From Littorina saxatilis (Eukaryota; Mollusca; Gastropoda; Littorinimorpha; Littorinidae): DNA of 64,000 nucleotides. The stretch covers positions 37,214,894 through 37,278,893 of the forward strand of contig NC_090253.1 in assembly GCF_037325665.1 (NCBI RefSeq), written 5' to 3'. The translations under genes were made by a program, and so were the position numbers. Shown here piece after piece: positions 1 to 13,300 of the stretch. Positions within the stretch are counted from its first letter, which is position 1. Each line of letters begins with the position of its first letter. Below the pieces are notes generated by a model. The model did no database searches and was not told the DNA's origin. It saw only the letters and a list, made by a program, of their open reading frames with translations.

Positions 1-34
1 ATTAATCAGGTCGTGAACAACCTAACCGTCCCGG

Positions 35-82
35 CCTAACCCTAACCCTAACCCTAACCCTAACCCTAACCCTAGGGTTAGG
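35..82. repeat. Telomere-type (CCCTAA)n tract with inverted end
   Basis: About six to seven CCCTAA units run directly into AGGGTTAGG, so the two telomere strands meet head to head. TTAGGG is the common metazoan telomere repeat. Non-telomeric sequence continues on both sides, so this is an interstitial or subtelomeric tract in this window. Confidence 0.85.
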
Positions 83-667
83 CACATATTTTACGACAAA
101 AGGAGGCCGGGGATCTGCAAGTCAAACCCACTATTTGAAAAGATCCTCTGGATACATTTAACACTAACAAACCAGGATCTAGAACCTATGCATAGTTGAG
201 ACACAGTGCCTTCGAATGTGGTGCGTCCCAGGATGGGACGATGGCAATACTTGCCAAATTCAACTCACAAGAAACGGAATGTATACCTCCTAGTGCGCGC
301 GTCCCGGGACTCCCACTTTTAAATTTTAGAGGTTCCATGGACCCCCACTGCAGTATTTTAGAGGGTCACAAGGGTCCAAACGCCGAACAGTCCGTCAGTG
401 TACTTATAAAAACATTGTGGTCACGTGTAGTGACTCAGTTGAACTGCGAAGTGTTGATTGCAGTCTGAAAATGATATATACGGACGGTACGCACGATAAA
501 GGAAATTAAGCTCTTTTAATATCTAGTGCGTCCAGGGACCCCCTCCCGCATATATTTCTAGTGGGGCCTACGTGTTTTTGGCTTCTAGTGCGTATAGGAC
601 GCAGGGACGCGCGCTATGGCATAGGGAACCCTGATGTACACTAATAGTGCCGAGTTCACTGATATAT
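83..667. other. No gene seen
   Basis: No convincing exon. Short phrases such as CTAGTGCGTCCAGGGAC recur loosely (around 220, 295, 525 and 585), which suggests a decayed repeat. The short open frames here have no recognisable protein features. Confidence 0.5.
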
Positions 668-1305
668 GCCGCTTTTGTTGTAAAATATGTGCAATGCTGT
701 GTTTGTATAACACTTTTGGGGTAAATTAAACATAGTTCTAACGGATAGCCTGAATAGTTACGTGAAAACACGCGGGGTGAAGTAACGAATAAATTAAACT
801 GAATGCAATGGCGGAATGGGAAAAGAGCCAAATTGTCATTTAAATTTTTTTTTTTTTATAAAATGAGTTCTTTGTGCCATCTAATAGAACTAAGGAAGAT
901 AAGAAGCATGCACAAAACAGATTCATTCCATCTTTTTTTCTTTAGCAGATATCACGCTTTTGAATGCGAAGAGCCTGGCAGTCTGGACTATAGTATCGGG
1001 TTTCTTTAAATTCAACAAACAAGATGCGGGATTTAGGCCTACAATAAATGTGCTTCACTGTCGATATGCTTTTCTTGTGGTAAAATATGTGTAATGCTGT
1101 GCTTGTAGAACACTTTTGGAGTATATTAAACATAGTTCTAACGGATAGAATAGTTGTGAAAACACGCGGGAACCGGCATCAGTGACGGCATGGGAAAATA
1201 GCCCAAATGTCATATTATGACAAAATGAGATATGTGTATGCCATCTGATAAAACTAAGGAAGACGAGAAACACGCAAAATAACGCAAATTCATTCGATGT
1301 TTTGT
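668..1305. repeat. Diverged direct repeat pair, about 400-bp offset
   Basis: The segment 668-940 is repeated at 1070-1305. Shared landmarks are TAAAATATGTG at 680 and 1080 and CATAGTTCTAACGGATA at 731 and 1131. The 3' part is offset by only about 360 bp, showing an indel. No coding content is seen. Confidence 0.75.
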
Positions 1306-1429
1306 TTATATATATAATAGGCTGTCTGTGAAGGGATACTTAATTCTCTCTCTTTCTCTGCTAAGAGATTTTAACAAATCTCGGAAGAAAGTCTCTGCTG
1401 ACTTTCAATTGTTTCTTTCACAATTTCTG

Positions 1430-1461
<32 letters not shown>

Positions 1462-1686
1462 CTTCAGCGGCTTATCGCTGTGCGGAATGCTGGCAAACGC
1501 TACTGATACGCACTCCGAGTAATTCAGTGATTCACATGGTATACAACCGTTTCTAGTGTGTAATCTTTTCTTCTTCATTGAAGCTTTGAAACGGTTCATG
1601 GCACTGAAGAAGAAAAAGACCAATAATTGTGACCTTTGTCCTGTCATTATAATGCCACTGTATCACAGTATTCAAGGCAACGACAT
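1306..1686. other. AT-rich spacer with (TA)n microsatellite
   Basis: A (TA)n run lies at about 1437-1461. Nothing else is recognised. Confidence 0.5.
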
Positions 1687-2208
1687 TTGATAGTGGTATT
1701 ATAGGCTACCTTGACATCGCCTCCTGGAATTCTAAACTTTCCTTGCAACACTAAAACACTAAAAATGTCATGTCAACTACCTGCTCTGAAACACTGTCTT
1801 TATTGTTCTTTGGTTGCAGGGTTAATGTAAATGTATGAAGTGTTGTACTTTGAGTGTAATCATTAATCATCTGTCGTAGGTTCATGTCCGATTCCACAGT
1901 TTTTATGAACATACACACACACATACACACGCACCCACACATACAGATATGAGGCAAATCAAACATGTGGAAAGACATTTTGTATTGAAGAGTCACATGG
2001 TGACTTTCAAAACTGAAAATCAACAACAAAATCTGGGCAAATTGATAAGGTCTGCAAAGTCAAATGTAAAAAGAACATTTGGACTGTAAATAAAAAACGC
2101 TCGCGCTGGACCCGAGTACTCTTCAGACATTCACACACACACACGAGTACAGACTCATGCACGCGCACACGCACACAAACAGTAACACTGACACATGTAC
2201 ACAAAATG

Positions 2209-2246
<38 letters not shown>

Positions 2247-2751
2247 GCGCGAGAGAAAAAGACTACAGGGAGGCATTGACGTCAAAGACTTTCGACCGTG
2301 ACGTAATTACGTCACTATTCTTGGTTTACGGTACCATTCGGCGGCTTTGCTACGAGTATGCCATAGTCTGGTTGGCTGAGACCTTGCACCGTTCTATCAG
2401 ACTGCCTGGCTGGCTGTTGCACCGCGAATTCCTCCCACCGCCAAGTCGTTTTTTTGTGGTTTATTTCGCATTTAGGTCCCAGGTAACATTATGAAGTTTT
2501 AATACGATCAATCGGACCTATTATCAAGTTAGTGTATCAACTTTTGAACGAACTGCGCCCAGTAGTTTCACAGCAATAAGCTGTTAAGTCGAGACAGACA
2601 GACAGATAGATAGACAGACACACACACAATTAAAGTCTGTTGGACCCTAGTACTGCTTACTCGGGGATAAAACTTCTATTTAACAAATCTTCCAATTCAG
2701 TCCGAAATGTTCGACCAAGCCAGCAATACCAAAATATATGGGATCATATTA
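1687..2751. repeat. Duplicated segment, copy 1, split by a 578-bp insertion
   Basis: 1687-2088 and 2667-2751 match 4588-5067 in the same orientation. Between them copy 1 carries about 578 bp (2089-2666) that copy 2 lacks. The insert holds CA microsatellites and has CCCGAGTA near its left edge and the reverse complement TACTCGGG at its right edge, so it may be a small mobile element, but the ends are not clean. Confidence 0.7.
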
Positions 2752-3196
2752 TTTCACAAACAAATTACATTGGATTGGGTTAAGAAGGTGAGGGTAGTAA
2801 TGGGGTGGAGGTGGGGTCTCTATTCGTGTCCGTGGTACAATTACAGGGCTCCCGAACTGAAGTGCGGTCCCTGCGTCATATACGCACCAGGAGCCAATAT
2901 CACCATACTAGAATGTCTTGGAGGGGGCCCCGGGACGCATTATACCTTTAAAGAACGGGTCCAGGGACACATTACATTTCCGTTATCCTGCCAACCACAG
3001 GTACTGTCGCTCGTCGTCAATTAGTCTTGCCAGTGCAAGCACATGGACACACTTATGTCTCTGTAAGTATGCATCATGCATTTGGAATCTGACATGTTGG
3101 CAACATTAAAATAGAAAGAACAGGAAGTCAAGTTGAAAGTGTGTGTGGGTGTGTGTGAGTGTATTACTGTGTGCGTGTGTTCCATCTAAGAAGGTA

Positions 3197-4138
3197 GGGG
3201 AAGGGCTCCTAATATGGACCGGCTCCTAATATGGACCACCTCTTGATCTGACAAACTAACGGCGCTAGAGCGCTAAAAACAATTTCATTCGCTGTATTTA
3301 CCCTCTCTGAATAAGTTGCACATGTCAAAACAGTTGCAGAAACACAAACCTCAAAACCGTTAGGCTTTTTCTCTTTTTTCACTTTTGGCAGCGTTCACTC
3401 TAAATTTGACGCCTAAAACGGACTCGTTTCTGTCCACAGCCAAAGCTTTTATCACACAAAAATTGCTATATATGACAGCTAAGACCGTATTTGTTACATT
3501 TTTAGCAGTTTTGACCCCGAGTTTCTACTGCAAACAAAAACTAATAGCAAAATTTCAAAGTATGTGTGAGTCCCCCTAATATGGACCACCTTCAACAAAT
3601 CGAAGAAAATAAAAGCTAAAGGCTATTTTCATTAATTCATTAAGAAGCTTGCTGAAAACAACCTATAACTAGCCCTCGAGTTTTCAAAAAAATATATCAA
3701 ATTGTCTTCTTTTTGTGGAAGTTGATAATTTCACTTATTTTCACTCTGTTTTTGATATGCTTCTTTAGTTTCCTGGTGTGCTTCAAATAATGCTCTCATC
3801 AACCCGAAACAGATAAATCTAAAGCATATTTGAATTAGTCTGACATGCACAATAAGTTGTATCATGTTATTTTGAAGTATAGGGGGCTTTTGACAGTGAT
3901 TTGTGAAGGCCGCTTCACTGGTCCATATTAGGAGCCTGGGCGCCTAATATGGACCATTTGTGATTTTTTCTGTATTTAATTTTTGCTAAATGTCTATCAA
4001 AGCTATTTCACTCTAACTAGGCCTAACGGTTCACTTAAGAGAGAAGGACTACCAAACACAAAATGAAACTTCTTCGCAAGAAAACAAGCTAGTTATTAGC
4101 ATGAAACAAAAAGTGGTTCATATTAGGAGCCCTTCCCC
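3197..4138. mobile_element. Mariner-like non-autonomous element, copy 1
   Basis: Terminal inverted repeats begin GGGGAAGGGCTCCTAATATG and end with the reverse complement; both ends are flanked by TA, the target duplication of Tc1/mariner elements. The motif CTAATATGGACC is repeated near 3215-3237, near 3575-3592, and as an internal inverted pair near 3920-3957. No transposase is visible. A second copy lies inverted at 35914-36843. Confidence 0.85.
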
Positions 4139-4140
4139 TA

Positions 4141-4587
4141 TAGTTGATGTATTCTATTAGAATATTCTGATGAATACAGTCACTTCATTTCACACTATTC
4201 GCGATGTGTATTAAGTGTATCGGGCGCTCGCCTTGTTGATTGGAACTCTCTAAAACTCCTCTAAGGCCGCCCATAGACCCTCTTAACATTGAAGATGGGC
4301 GTCCGAGGGAAGCCCTGAATTATGTGGTAGCATTATAAGGCCACTTCAAGGCGAGTTCAGTTTTTTTTTCTCTCCATTCAGCGACTGGTTTTATCGCCTG
4401 TGTATGCGTCCCTCAGGAAATGTACATTTGGGCGTTCTTAAGTTTGTTTCTCCTTGATTAGAACTTAATTCTTTGACCAGTTACGACATGTTTGCAGAGA
4501 TGATGGATCTTGTGCGAGACGTTTTAGAATGAACGTGAATCCTAATAACCTGGTGAGATCACTCAATGTGAATGCCAGGTGAAATTG
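4141..4587. other. No gene seen
   Basis: Unremarkable sequence between the mariner-like element and the second copy of the duplicated segment. Confidence 0.4.
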
Positions 4588-5067
4588 ATAGTGGTAATAT
4601 ACCTTGACATCGCCTCCTAGAATTCTAAACTTTCCTTGCAATACTAAAACACTAAAAATGTCATGTCAACTACCTGCTCTGAAACACTGTCTTTATTGTT
4701 CTTTGGTTGCAGGGTTAATGTAAATGTATGAAGTGTTGTACTTTGAGTGTAATCATTAATCATCTGTCGTAGGTTCATGTCCGATTCCACAGTTTTTATG
4801 AACATACTCACACACATACACACGCACCCACACACACAGATTTGAGGCAAATCAAACATGTGGTAAGACATTTTGTATTGAAGAGTCACATGGTGACTTT
4901 CAAAAAAAATCAACAACAAAAAAATCTGGGCAAATTGATATCGATAAGGTCTGCAAAGTCAAATGTAAAAAGAACATTTGGACTGTATATAAAACTTCTA
5001 TTTAACAAATATTCAAATTCAATCCGAAATGTTTGACCAAGCCGGCAATACCAAAATATATGGGATA
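4588..5067. repeat. Duplicated segment, copy 2, uninterrupted
   Basis: Matches 1687-2088 plus 2667-2751 at high identity in direct orientation, including a CA-rich stretch and the phrase ACCAAAATATATGGGAT at the right end. It gives the pre-insertion state of copy 1. Confidence 0.75.
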
Positions 5068-5104
5068 TTAATTAATAATAATAATAATAACAATTACTTA
5101 TATA

Positions 5105-5668
5105 CAGGCATGGGAATTGAAAATTGTAAAAAAGGCGGAAAATTTATAACTGAAGACGCGAAGCGTCAAGTCGACGGCGCGAAGCGCCTAGTCTTACTAG
5201 GGGGGTCCGGGGGCATGCTCCCCCGGACAAATTTTTCTCCAAAGAACCCAGATGGTGCAATCTGGTGTCATCTGAGCTCCAAGTTTGCCATCAAATTCTG
5301 TTTTTAGAATCAGAGTTTTTAGTACAAAAATGTACCAATTTTTGCTTTTTTGAAGAACAAAAATATATACATGTATTATATGGTTTAAATTTGTAAAAAA
5401 AAAATTGATCTGTTGAGACAAACAGGAAAATGTAACTTGTAACACAATCTGTGCAATCTGGTTTACTTTCAAACATAAAAGTTCAATAACTGAGGCGGGC
5501 GGTAGCAGTGCGTGAACAAAGTACGGAAAGTTTTCGCGGGCTTTTGCGCAAAGGCCAAAGTAACCGGTGCCTTTTTTGTGTGCCTCCCCCCTTTATTTTT
5601 TCGGCGGACACTTTTGCATTTTCGGCGGAACAAAAAAAAATTTGTTTGGCGGACAATTCCCATGCCTG
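5105..5668. mobile_element. Short DNA transposon with CAGGCATGGGAATTG inverted repeats
   Basis: The left end CAGGCATGGGAATTG is matched exactly by CAATTCCCATGCCTG at the right end, and TATA flanks both sides (5101-5104, 5669-5672). The 564-bp interior has nested small palindromes (GACGCGAAGCGTC, GGCGCGAAGCGCC) and a GGGGG...CCCCC hairpin near 5200-5225. No transposase frame; a MITE-class element. Confidence 0.8.
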
Positions 5669-5672
5669 TATA

Positions 5673-6919
5673 TAGCGCGTAAACCTCGTGGTGACAAACC
5701 CAGAGCGCTCTACACTTACATAATCATAATACAAACAAGGAAAGAGAACTAAATCCGAATAAATTCAAACATGGTCACACACACGCACGCACACACACAC
5801 GCACACACACACACACACATACAATCTTTCTTTCGTCATTGTCAATGTTCAGGTAACCCGCAATGTCATTCTATGTACGCATACGTTATACTAGTACAAC
5901 ACACACAGGCACATGCACATCTTCACGAACGCCACACTTTAGTAGATAATACACGTGGCAGCGCCAATGACTCACCGATCATGGGATTATTTCATTTCCA
6001 TTTATACAAAAGACATAAGTGGACCATCAAAAATCTATGAGTATGAACCAAAACATTGTAGATCTTGGCTGACACATATCAGCACCAGGTTTTTCATAAA
6101 AGCCTTGATCATGGAAAAATGAAAATTAACTCACTTCGTTTTAAGGTATCTACAGTAAACAATGTTCTGAGAAAAGAACAAAATCAGTAAGGAATACCTA
6201 CACTGCAAACAATGCAATGAAATGTATGATAACATGTACATAATTGTTTGCATAGTTTGTCAATACAAAAAATTCGAATTAAGGTACCCACACATCATCA
6301 CTACATCACATCACCAGTAGGAGCATGTTCATGATCCTTCAATCACATTCCTCACCACTCTCACTCATAGTACTAGTGTTAGCAGTGATGACACCACTGC
6401 CACATGTATCGCGACAGGGATCCTGATATTTTGATAACCTTTATTTCAAGCCACTTTCAAGCCGTTGTGCGCCGATACTGATCCTCTGCGCATGCTCAGG
6501 AGATAAACCGCGCCGTAGACACATGGTAAACCCGAGTGAGGTGGCTTGAAATAGTGTTATCAAGATCCCTGGAGTGATTTTTGCTTATTTGAATCCAATG
6601 TATCAGTATAAAGAAAATGCATATCAATATATAATACATATTAATTATTACACAACCTATGAGCAGAAGAGAATCCAATTTCTCTCTCAGTATTGTGGGT
6701 TCCTCACTGACACAAACTATCTTCACGCTCATTTTACACACATTTAATAGTAATATCATCCATGCTACTTGATGAAATGAAGGTGACAAAGCAAAAAGTG
6801 AAATATATGCACAAACATAATGGTGTCAAAGAGGACATTCTTTTTCTGTCATAAATGTTCAAAATTCAATCCTCGTCCTGGGAGTCTGCTGCATCTTTGT
6901 GAACCTCATATCTGTGTGA
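5673..6919. other. No gene seen; (CA)n microsatellite
   Basis: A CA-rich microsatellite lies at about 5776-5822. The rest shows no exon, TIR or SINE that I can support. A tRNA-like or repeat core near 6400-6560 could not be assigned. Confidence 0.4.
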
Positions 6920-7110
6920 TAAATATATCACGCATTCACATCGGCCAGTAGATCAACAGCCTATAGGCGCTGCATCCACCTTTCACGGCCTATTATTCCA
7001 AGTCACACGGGTATTTTGGTGGACATTTTTATCTACGCCTATACAATTTTGCCAGGAAAGACCCTTTTGTCAATCGTGGGATCTTTAACGTGCATACCGC
7101 AATGTAGTGT
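6920..7110 (-). mobile_element. Fragment of tRNA-Leu/Ser-headed SINE (family C)
   Basis: The reverse complement matches the central part of the longer copy at 60281-60790, including CACGTTAAAGATCCCACGAT and GTGACTTGGAATAATAGGCC. Head and tail are missing. Confidence 0.75.
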
Positions 7111-7139
7111 ACACGAAGATCATACTACCAATACTACAA

Positions 7140-7300
7140 AAACACAATATACAGTCGGTCTCTTAGGTAAAACTGGGAAAAGCAGCTTCGACATTTAAAC
7201 ACTGCAACTGGAAGATCATCTAACAATGCATACTGCTTTACAATATGCATTTATGTATAAATATAGTTAAAGAACATCGAGTTAATAGGAATTAGAGCTT
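7140..7300. repeat. Dispersed repeat shared with 37230-37381
   Basis: From ACAATATACAGTCGGTCTC to CATCGAGTTAATAGGAATTA the sequence is nearly identical to 37230-37381 in direct orientation. At the second site it follows a (TAA)n stretch and a typical SINE-like 3' motif ending in ATATTGCGCCT. Confidence 0.7.
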
Positions 7301-7461
7301 TCTTGACACTGCACGATGAGGAAAGGATGAAAAAGAGAATGAAAAGTGGTTGTTGCATCATTTTCACTTCATAACCACTGACACTGATAGTCCTAATCTT
7401 TGGGAAATTGGAACTCTATCAGAACTCTGAGAGTTTAGGGAGTCATGAAATTAGATGAAAT

Positions 7462-10280
7462 TTACACAGTGTCAAAAGCGACTTTGCTCCTGAACTTCTT
7501 TCTCTCGTTAAATATTTTGCTCCTTACCAAGCTGACTTTTTGTTTTTTTTCAAGTGGAATACCACAAAAAACATCGTGCACTGTCAAGAAAGCTTGAATT
7601 TCTTTGATGCCAGGCAATGATCCTGTCACACCTCTCCCAGTCTTCTGTATGTCACTTTTGAAATATGACTCAACCTTTTTTGTGTCCACAGCTTCCCATT
7701 GGTAGTATGATCTTTTTCGAGACCCACTTTCCCCTGCAGTCGTAGAATCTGAAGTTCTGTTGTCGGATTCCTGTGATCGGCTCTGCAATCCCAAAGGGTG
7801 AAGAAGTTCCCCAATATCTGAAAAAAAATCCCACAATTACACTGACAGCAAACCACTAATGATCCAAGTCATCTAATATGTTGCATTGAAAAGATCAATA
7901 CCAACTAATTTACTGTTTTTGGTCACTTCCACATTTACAGAATTAGCCTTTTTCCTAAGCATAATTGTGCCATACAAAAGGAAAAAATAACAGTTCAAGA
8001 TGTTGTGATAACTTCAATGCAGAAGAAGAACTGTTAACCCGTGATTTGTAAAAATGTAAAAATTGTTACAAATCACGGGGCGCGCCTCGCGATTTGTAAC
8101 AATTTTTACAAATCACGTTTTTGCGCCCGATATTTTCTTGTCATCTCCAAAGTCAAGGGACAAAAACGAAATCCCTTGACTTTTGGGGTAGCGCGACTGT
8201 TAATTTTAAGATTTTTTTTTTCTTCATTATATAGGATGTCCCATCGTTGGGAAATTCCGGTCGCTTCCTCCCAGTGGAAAGCTAGCAGTCACAGCGTCGC
8301 ACTACCCCAAAGGCAAGGGATCTATTAGTCCCGTTTCGCCGTTATCCCAATTCGCCCCCATCCCATTTTGGCGACATTTCTCAGGCCAAGTGTCATTTTA
8401 CCACCATATCATGTACCATTAACTCCACATCCCATTTTGGCGCAATCCCGTTTCGCCGTGAGCCCATTTCGCCCCCATCCCATTTTTGCGACATTTTACA
8501 GGCCAAGTGTCATGTTACCACCATGTCATGTACCATTAGCTCCACATCCCATTTTGGCGCAATCCCATTTCGCCGTTATCCCATTTTGCCCCCATCCCAT
8601 TTTCGCGACATTTCACAGGCCAAGTGTCATTTTACCACCGTGTCATACCACTAGCGCCACATTCCATGTTGTCGCCATGCCGTTTTGCCGTCATCCCATT
8701 TCGCCGCCATCCCTATTTCGCGACATTTTGGATTGTGACAAAATTGGGATTTGGCGAAAACGGAATGTCTTCCTAGTTGAATAACGCAGTATAGTAGTAT
8801 AGTGAGGCTTGACAAGAAGAATAAATAAAAAAAATGTGATGGCGGCCAAATGGGATGGTGTCAAAATGGGATGTTGCGCAATTGTTATGACACGGTAGTA
8901 AAATGACGCTTGGCTTGTGAAATGTCGCGACAATGGGATGGGGGCGAAATGGAATGCGGTGAAACGGCATGGCGGCCAAATGGGATATGGTGTCAAAATG
9001 GGATGTCGCGCTATTGTTATGACATGTTAGTAAAATGACGTTTGGCTTGTGAAATGTCGCGAAAATGGGATGGGGCAAAAAATGGGACGGCGGCAAAATG
9101 GGATTGCACCAAAATGGGATGTGGAACTAAAACCACCCCCACCACTCAGCGTAGAGGCTCTAAACAAGAAAAATAATAATAATAAAAGGCATGCATTACT
9201 TTGTGGAATGCGATATTTTTTCATTTTTACATTTTTACAAATCGCGGTTTTAGGTTCGACGTGATTTGTAAAATATTTTTACATTTTTACAAATCACGGG
9301 TTAACAAGAACTAATAGAATACAGAGGAAAATGGCACCACCCGAGCAAAAGTTTCAAAAGAAAATGTTAGTGTTTCTGGCAGCAAATCGGAAAGAGTGAA
9401 CTGCCAAGCAGTTGCATTGCCTGTGACAAAATTGTATTATTAAATTCCCAATGAAAAGCCCTCCTTTTTTCTACCAATTTTTGGGGGCATTTTCAAGAAA
9501 TAGTTGGAGGCTTTACAGTACAAGTATATGCCTTCTACAATATCCACTGTACATGTATTTAGATTTTCATGCAACACAATCTCCCTACCTGTAGCCTCAG
9601 TCAGCATTGCATGACTTACCTCAGCTGCATCAGTAGTTGCTTCTTCTGCAAAGTAACATCAAGGAAACATGTTTTACTATAAGGAATCAGACAAGTTTGT
9701 CTTAATGAAGTCACAGAATGCCAGCTGGATAAATACATATTGCACTACAAAGCATGTGTATAGCTTGACTGCTTCAAGACAGCTTGCACTACGTGTACAT
9801 AATTAGGAATCCTATCAATTCCATGACAATATTTATGAAAAAAACAGAATTCTGTACAAACACAAGTGCCGTATGAAAACTTCAAGTGATCAGCAAGCCA
9901 TCCGGCGCAGTTCGTGGCTCCTATAGTTTTTTATAAATTTTTTTTATAAATGGTATTGTATTTCATGATTCCTGCATAGCAATTAGCATACACATCAGAT
10001 TTAATGTTTGTCCAGATTGCAGAAGTAAAGGCGATCAGAGGCGTGGAACATGCTCCAGATGTTGTAAAAAGCTTGTGCAAGGTAAAAAGGTCTTACTATT
10101 CCAGACTGTTATTTCTTTATCGCGGAATTGGTCACGCACTGCTAAACTGCAGATGAAAATCTGCCTAAATGGTTTTCAGATTCAAGGTAAGGTTCGATTC
10201 TATAGTTTTGTTCTACCGGTTCCTCAGTACAAAACTCCCCCCCTCCTCTCTCTCTCTCTCTCTAAATAAATAAATATTTA

Positions 10281-10369
<89 letters not shown>

Positions 10370-13300
10370 AGAAGAATTGCTAATACTGACACTGAAAATG
10401 CAGAAGCCCGCTTATAAGGTAGTTGGGCTTGGGTTACTCCTTACATCTGAGAGCTCTGTAATAAGGAACCTCGGTTATAAGGAGTAAAAAATTCGTCCCA
10501 GAGCGCTCCTTATAAGCGGGCCCGACTGTATTCTGCAGAAAAGTCTACTCTTTCGTTGACTGTTGGCCATAATTGGTAGTTGCATTGTGTGCAAATCCTT
10601 GTACAATTGTTTGCTAAGGGTACACTTTTAACATAACTTATCTAAGGCTCAAGAGTTTATACACCAAATCTGATATATAATTATGCTGTTTGCATTATCT
10701 TTTCTGCATACATTTTCAAACTTACAGTAACCAACTCTTCTTTGCCACCTAACTCATCACACATACAAACACCTACCTCCTGTTATGAACGCTTCTTCCT
10801 GAAGTGTTGTTATGTTGGCAGCAGCATTTGCTTCTTCTGAAAATAATACACAATATACATGTTACATCTCTTTCGGTGCACATATCCACACAATAACTCC
10901 ATGTACCAAGAACTAATTGGTATGCCGTCCTGACTAAACACAGGAAAAGGATGTGTGTCAACGTTTTGTAGTAATCTTCATTCTGAAATCATGAATAATG
11001 ATGTCCACAGTTTCTTCAACCAATACAAAAATTAGAACTGTCAGTATTGACATTCTGTTAATTAAAAAGAAGAAACAAGGAACAAGTCGCGTAAGGTGAA
11101 ATTACTACATTTAGTCAAGCTGTGGAACCCACAGAATGAAACTGAACGCACTGCATTTTTTCACAATGACCGTAGTCCGCCGCTTGTGCATAACGGAGTG
11201 AAACTGACGAGCCTGTTCAGCGCGTTAGTGGTTTTGCTGTGCTGCATATCACGCTTTTCTGTACCTCTCTTCGTTTTAACTTTCTGAGCGTGTTTTTATT
11301 CCAAACATATCATATCTATATGTTTTTGGAATCAGGAACCGACAAGGAATAAGATGAAATTGTTTTTAAATCAAGTTTGGAAATTTAATTTTGATCATAA
11401 TTTTTATATTTTTAATTTTCAGAGCTTGTTTTTAATCCAAATATTTATATGTTTTTGGAATCAGGAAATGATGTAGAATAAGATAAACGTAAATTTGGAT
11501 CGGTTTATATAAAAACAAAAATTATTACAATTTTCAGATTTTTAATGACCAAAGTCATTAATTAGTTTTTAAGCCAACAAGCTGAAATGCAATACTGAAG
11601 TCCGGCCTTCGTCGAAGATTGCTTTAAAAAAATGTCAATCAATTTGATTGAAAAATGAGTGTGTGACAGTGCCGCCTCAACTTTTACCAAAAGACGGATA
11701 TGACGTCATGAAAAGTATTTATCGAAAAAACGAAAAAAGTGTCCGGGGATATCATTCCCAGGAACTCTCATGTCAAATTTCATAAAGATCGGTCCAGTAG
11801 TTTGGTCTACACACACACACACACGCAGACACACGCACATACACCACGACCCTCGTCTCGATTCCCCCTCTATGTTAAAACATTTAGTCAACACTTGACT
11901 AAATGTAAAAATGAAAAGCATAAGATTAGGATAAGATTTCTTATAATCCTGTGAGGTTACCCTCATGGAAATCTGAACTGTTTTCACATGGAAAAGCAAG
12001 TTGCCTTTAAGTACATTTATTTTTCTTACATGCATGTTTTTATATTTCCAAGCCCTGATACTTTCGCTGTAAATTTAGCTCCTTTATGATGCGCATATGT
12101 GCACACAAGATTATATGGACACGACGAGAGTCTGCATGGAGTAGACTCATAATGTCATATAAATCCTTCCTCAAACATGGGTATTAGATGCACGCCGATA
12201 GAGATAACTGGTTTAGAAACAAGCGCAGCTACCGATTGAGCTATTTCCCTGCCTCTGGAGTAATCATAAAGACACAACTGAGAAAAATATTAACTTAATT
12301 GACAACAGTGTGACCATGATGTAAAAATGAATACTCCACATACACATTGTTTGTTTTTGTTCTTCTTCTGCTGTTGTTGAAGGCACAGTACGTCTCCCGT
12401 AAACCATCACAGATACTGTCAGGCTTTTACACACAGTACAAATACCCTTTCATTTACACACTCACTGCTTTTGAACATCCGAGGTGCCCTACGTAAAAAG
12501 CGAGCAATTTTAAAAGAATGATTTTTGCTGATTGTCTGTTAACAAAATCGAACGGTGCGTTTTGGCGCTAGACCTAACTTAAAATCTAAATAACAAATTG
12601 ACAGCTTGTTACACAAACATTCTCAAATCATAAAAGAATTTTTCATCAAGACAAGATTAGTACAATTAAAAGTTTTGAAAGTTTGAAAAAAGAAAAGCCC
12701 GGAAACGTGTAACACAAAACATCTTTCTCGAAGCAGACGACGGTTCTGCATAGTACCAGTTCCTTTGAACAGTCGTAAGCCATCGCTAGAGTTCTTGTGA
12801 ATTGCAGCCCTCTGATGTGTTTGGATTTAGAGGTACATAATAACGTGCTATTGCAGATAAGCTTACAGCGAGTCGCATTGGAAATCACAAACTGACGACT
12901 ACATTGTGAAAAAAGGCAAACTGGATCACACGGGTTCACAATGCCTATGGGGTAAGATAAACCACACAAAAATAAATTCTTTGAAATTAGCTCGCTCTTT
13001 ACGGAGGGCACCTAAGATGTTTTAAAGCGGTGAGTGTTTAAATGAAAGGGTGTTTGTACTGTGTGTAAAAGCCTGACAGTATCTGTGATGGTTACGGGAG
13101 GCTTACTGTGCCTTAAGGGGAGGCACTGGTGTTAAAAGTGATTTTTTTTGTTTCATAACTCTTGGGTCAACAATTGTTTTAGAATTTAAGTACTCAGTCT
13201 ATCTCCTGAGAAAATGGAAAAAAAATAAAAATTGGACCATCGGTTGCCATGGTAGCAATCCAAGATGGCCACCAAACTGCCCCTTTTTAAAACCCTAAGG

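Noticed and set aside
35-82. True chromosome end
   Set aside because: Only a short tract, with the repeat inverting and non-telomeric sequence on both sides.
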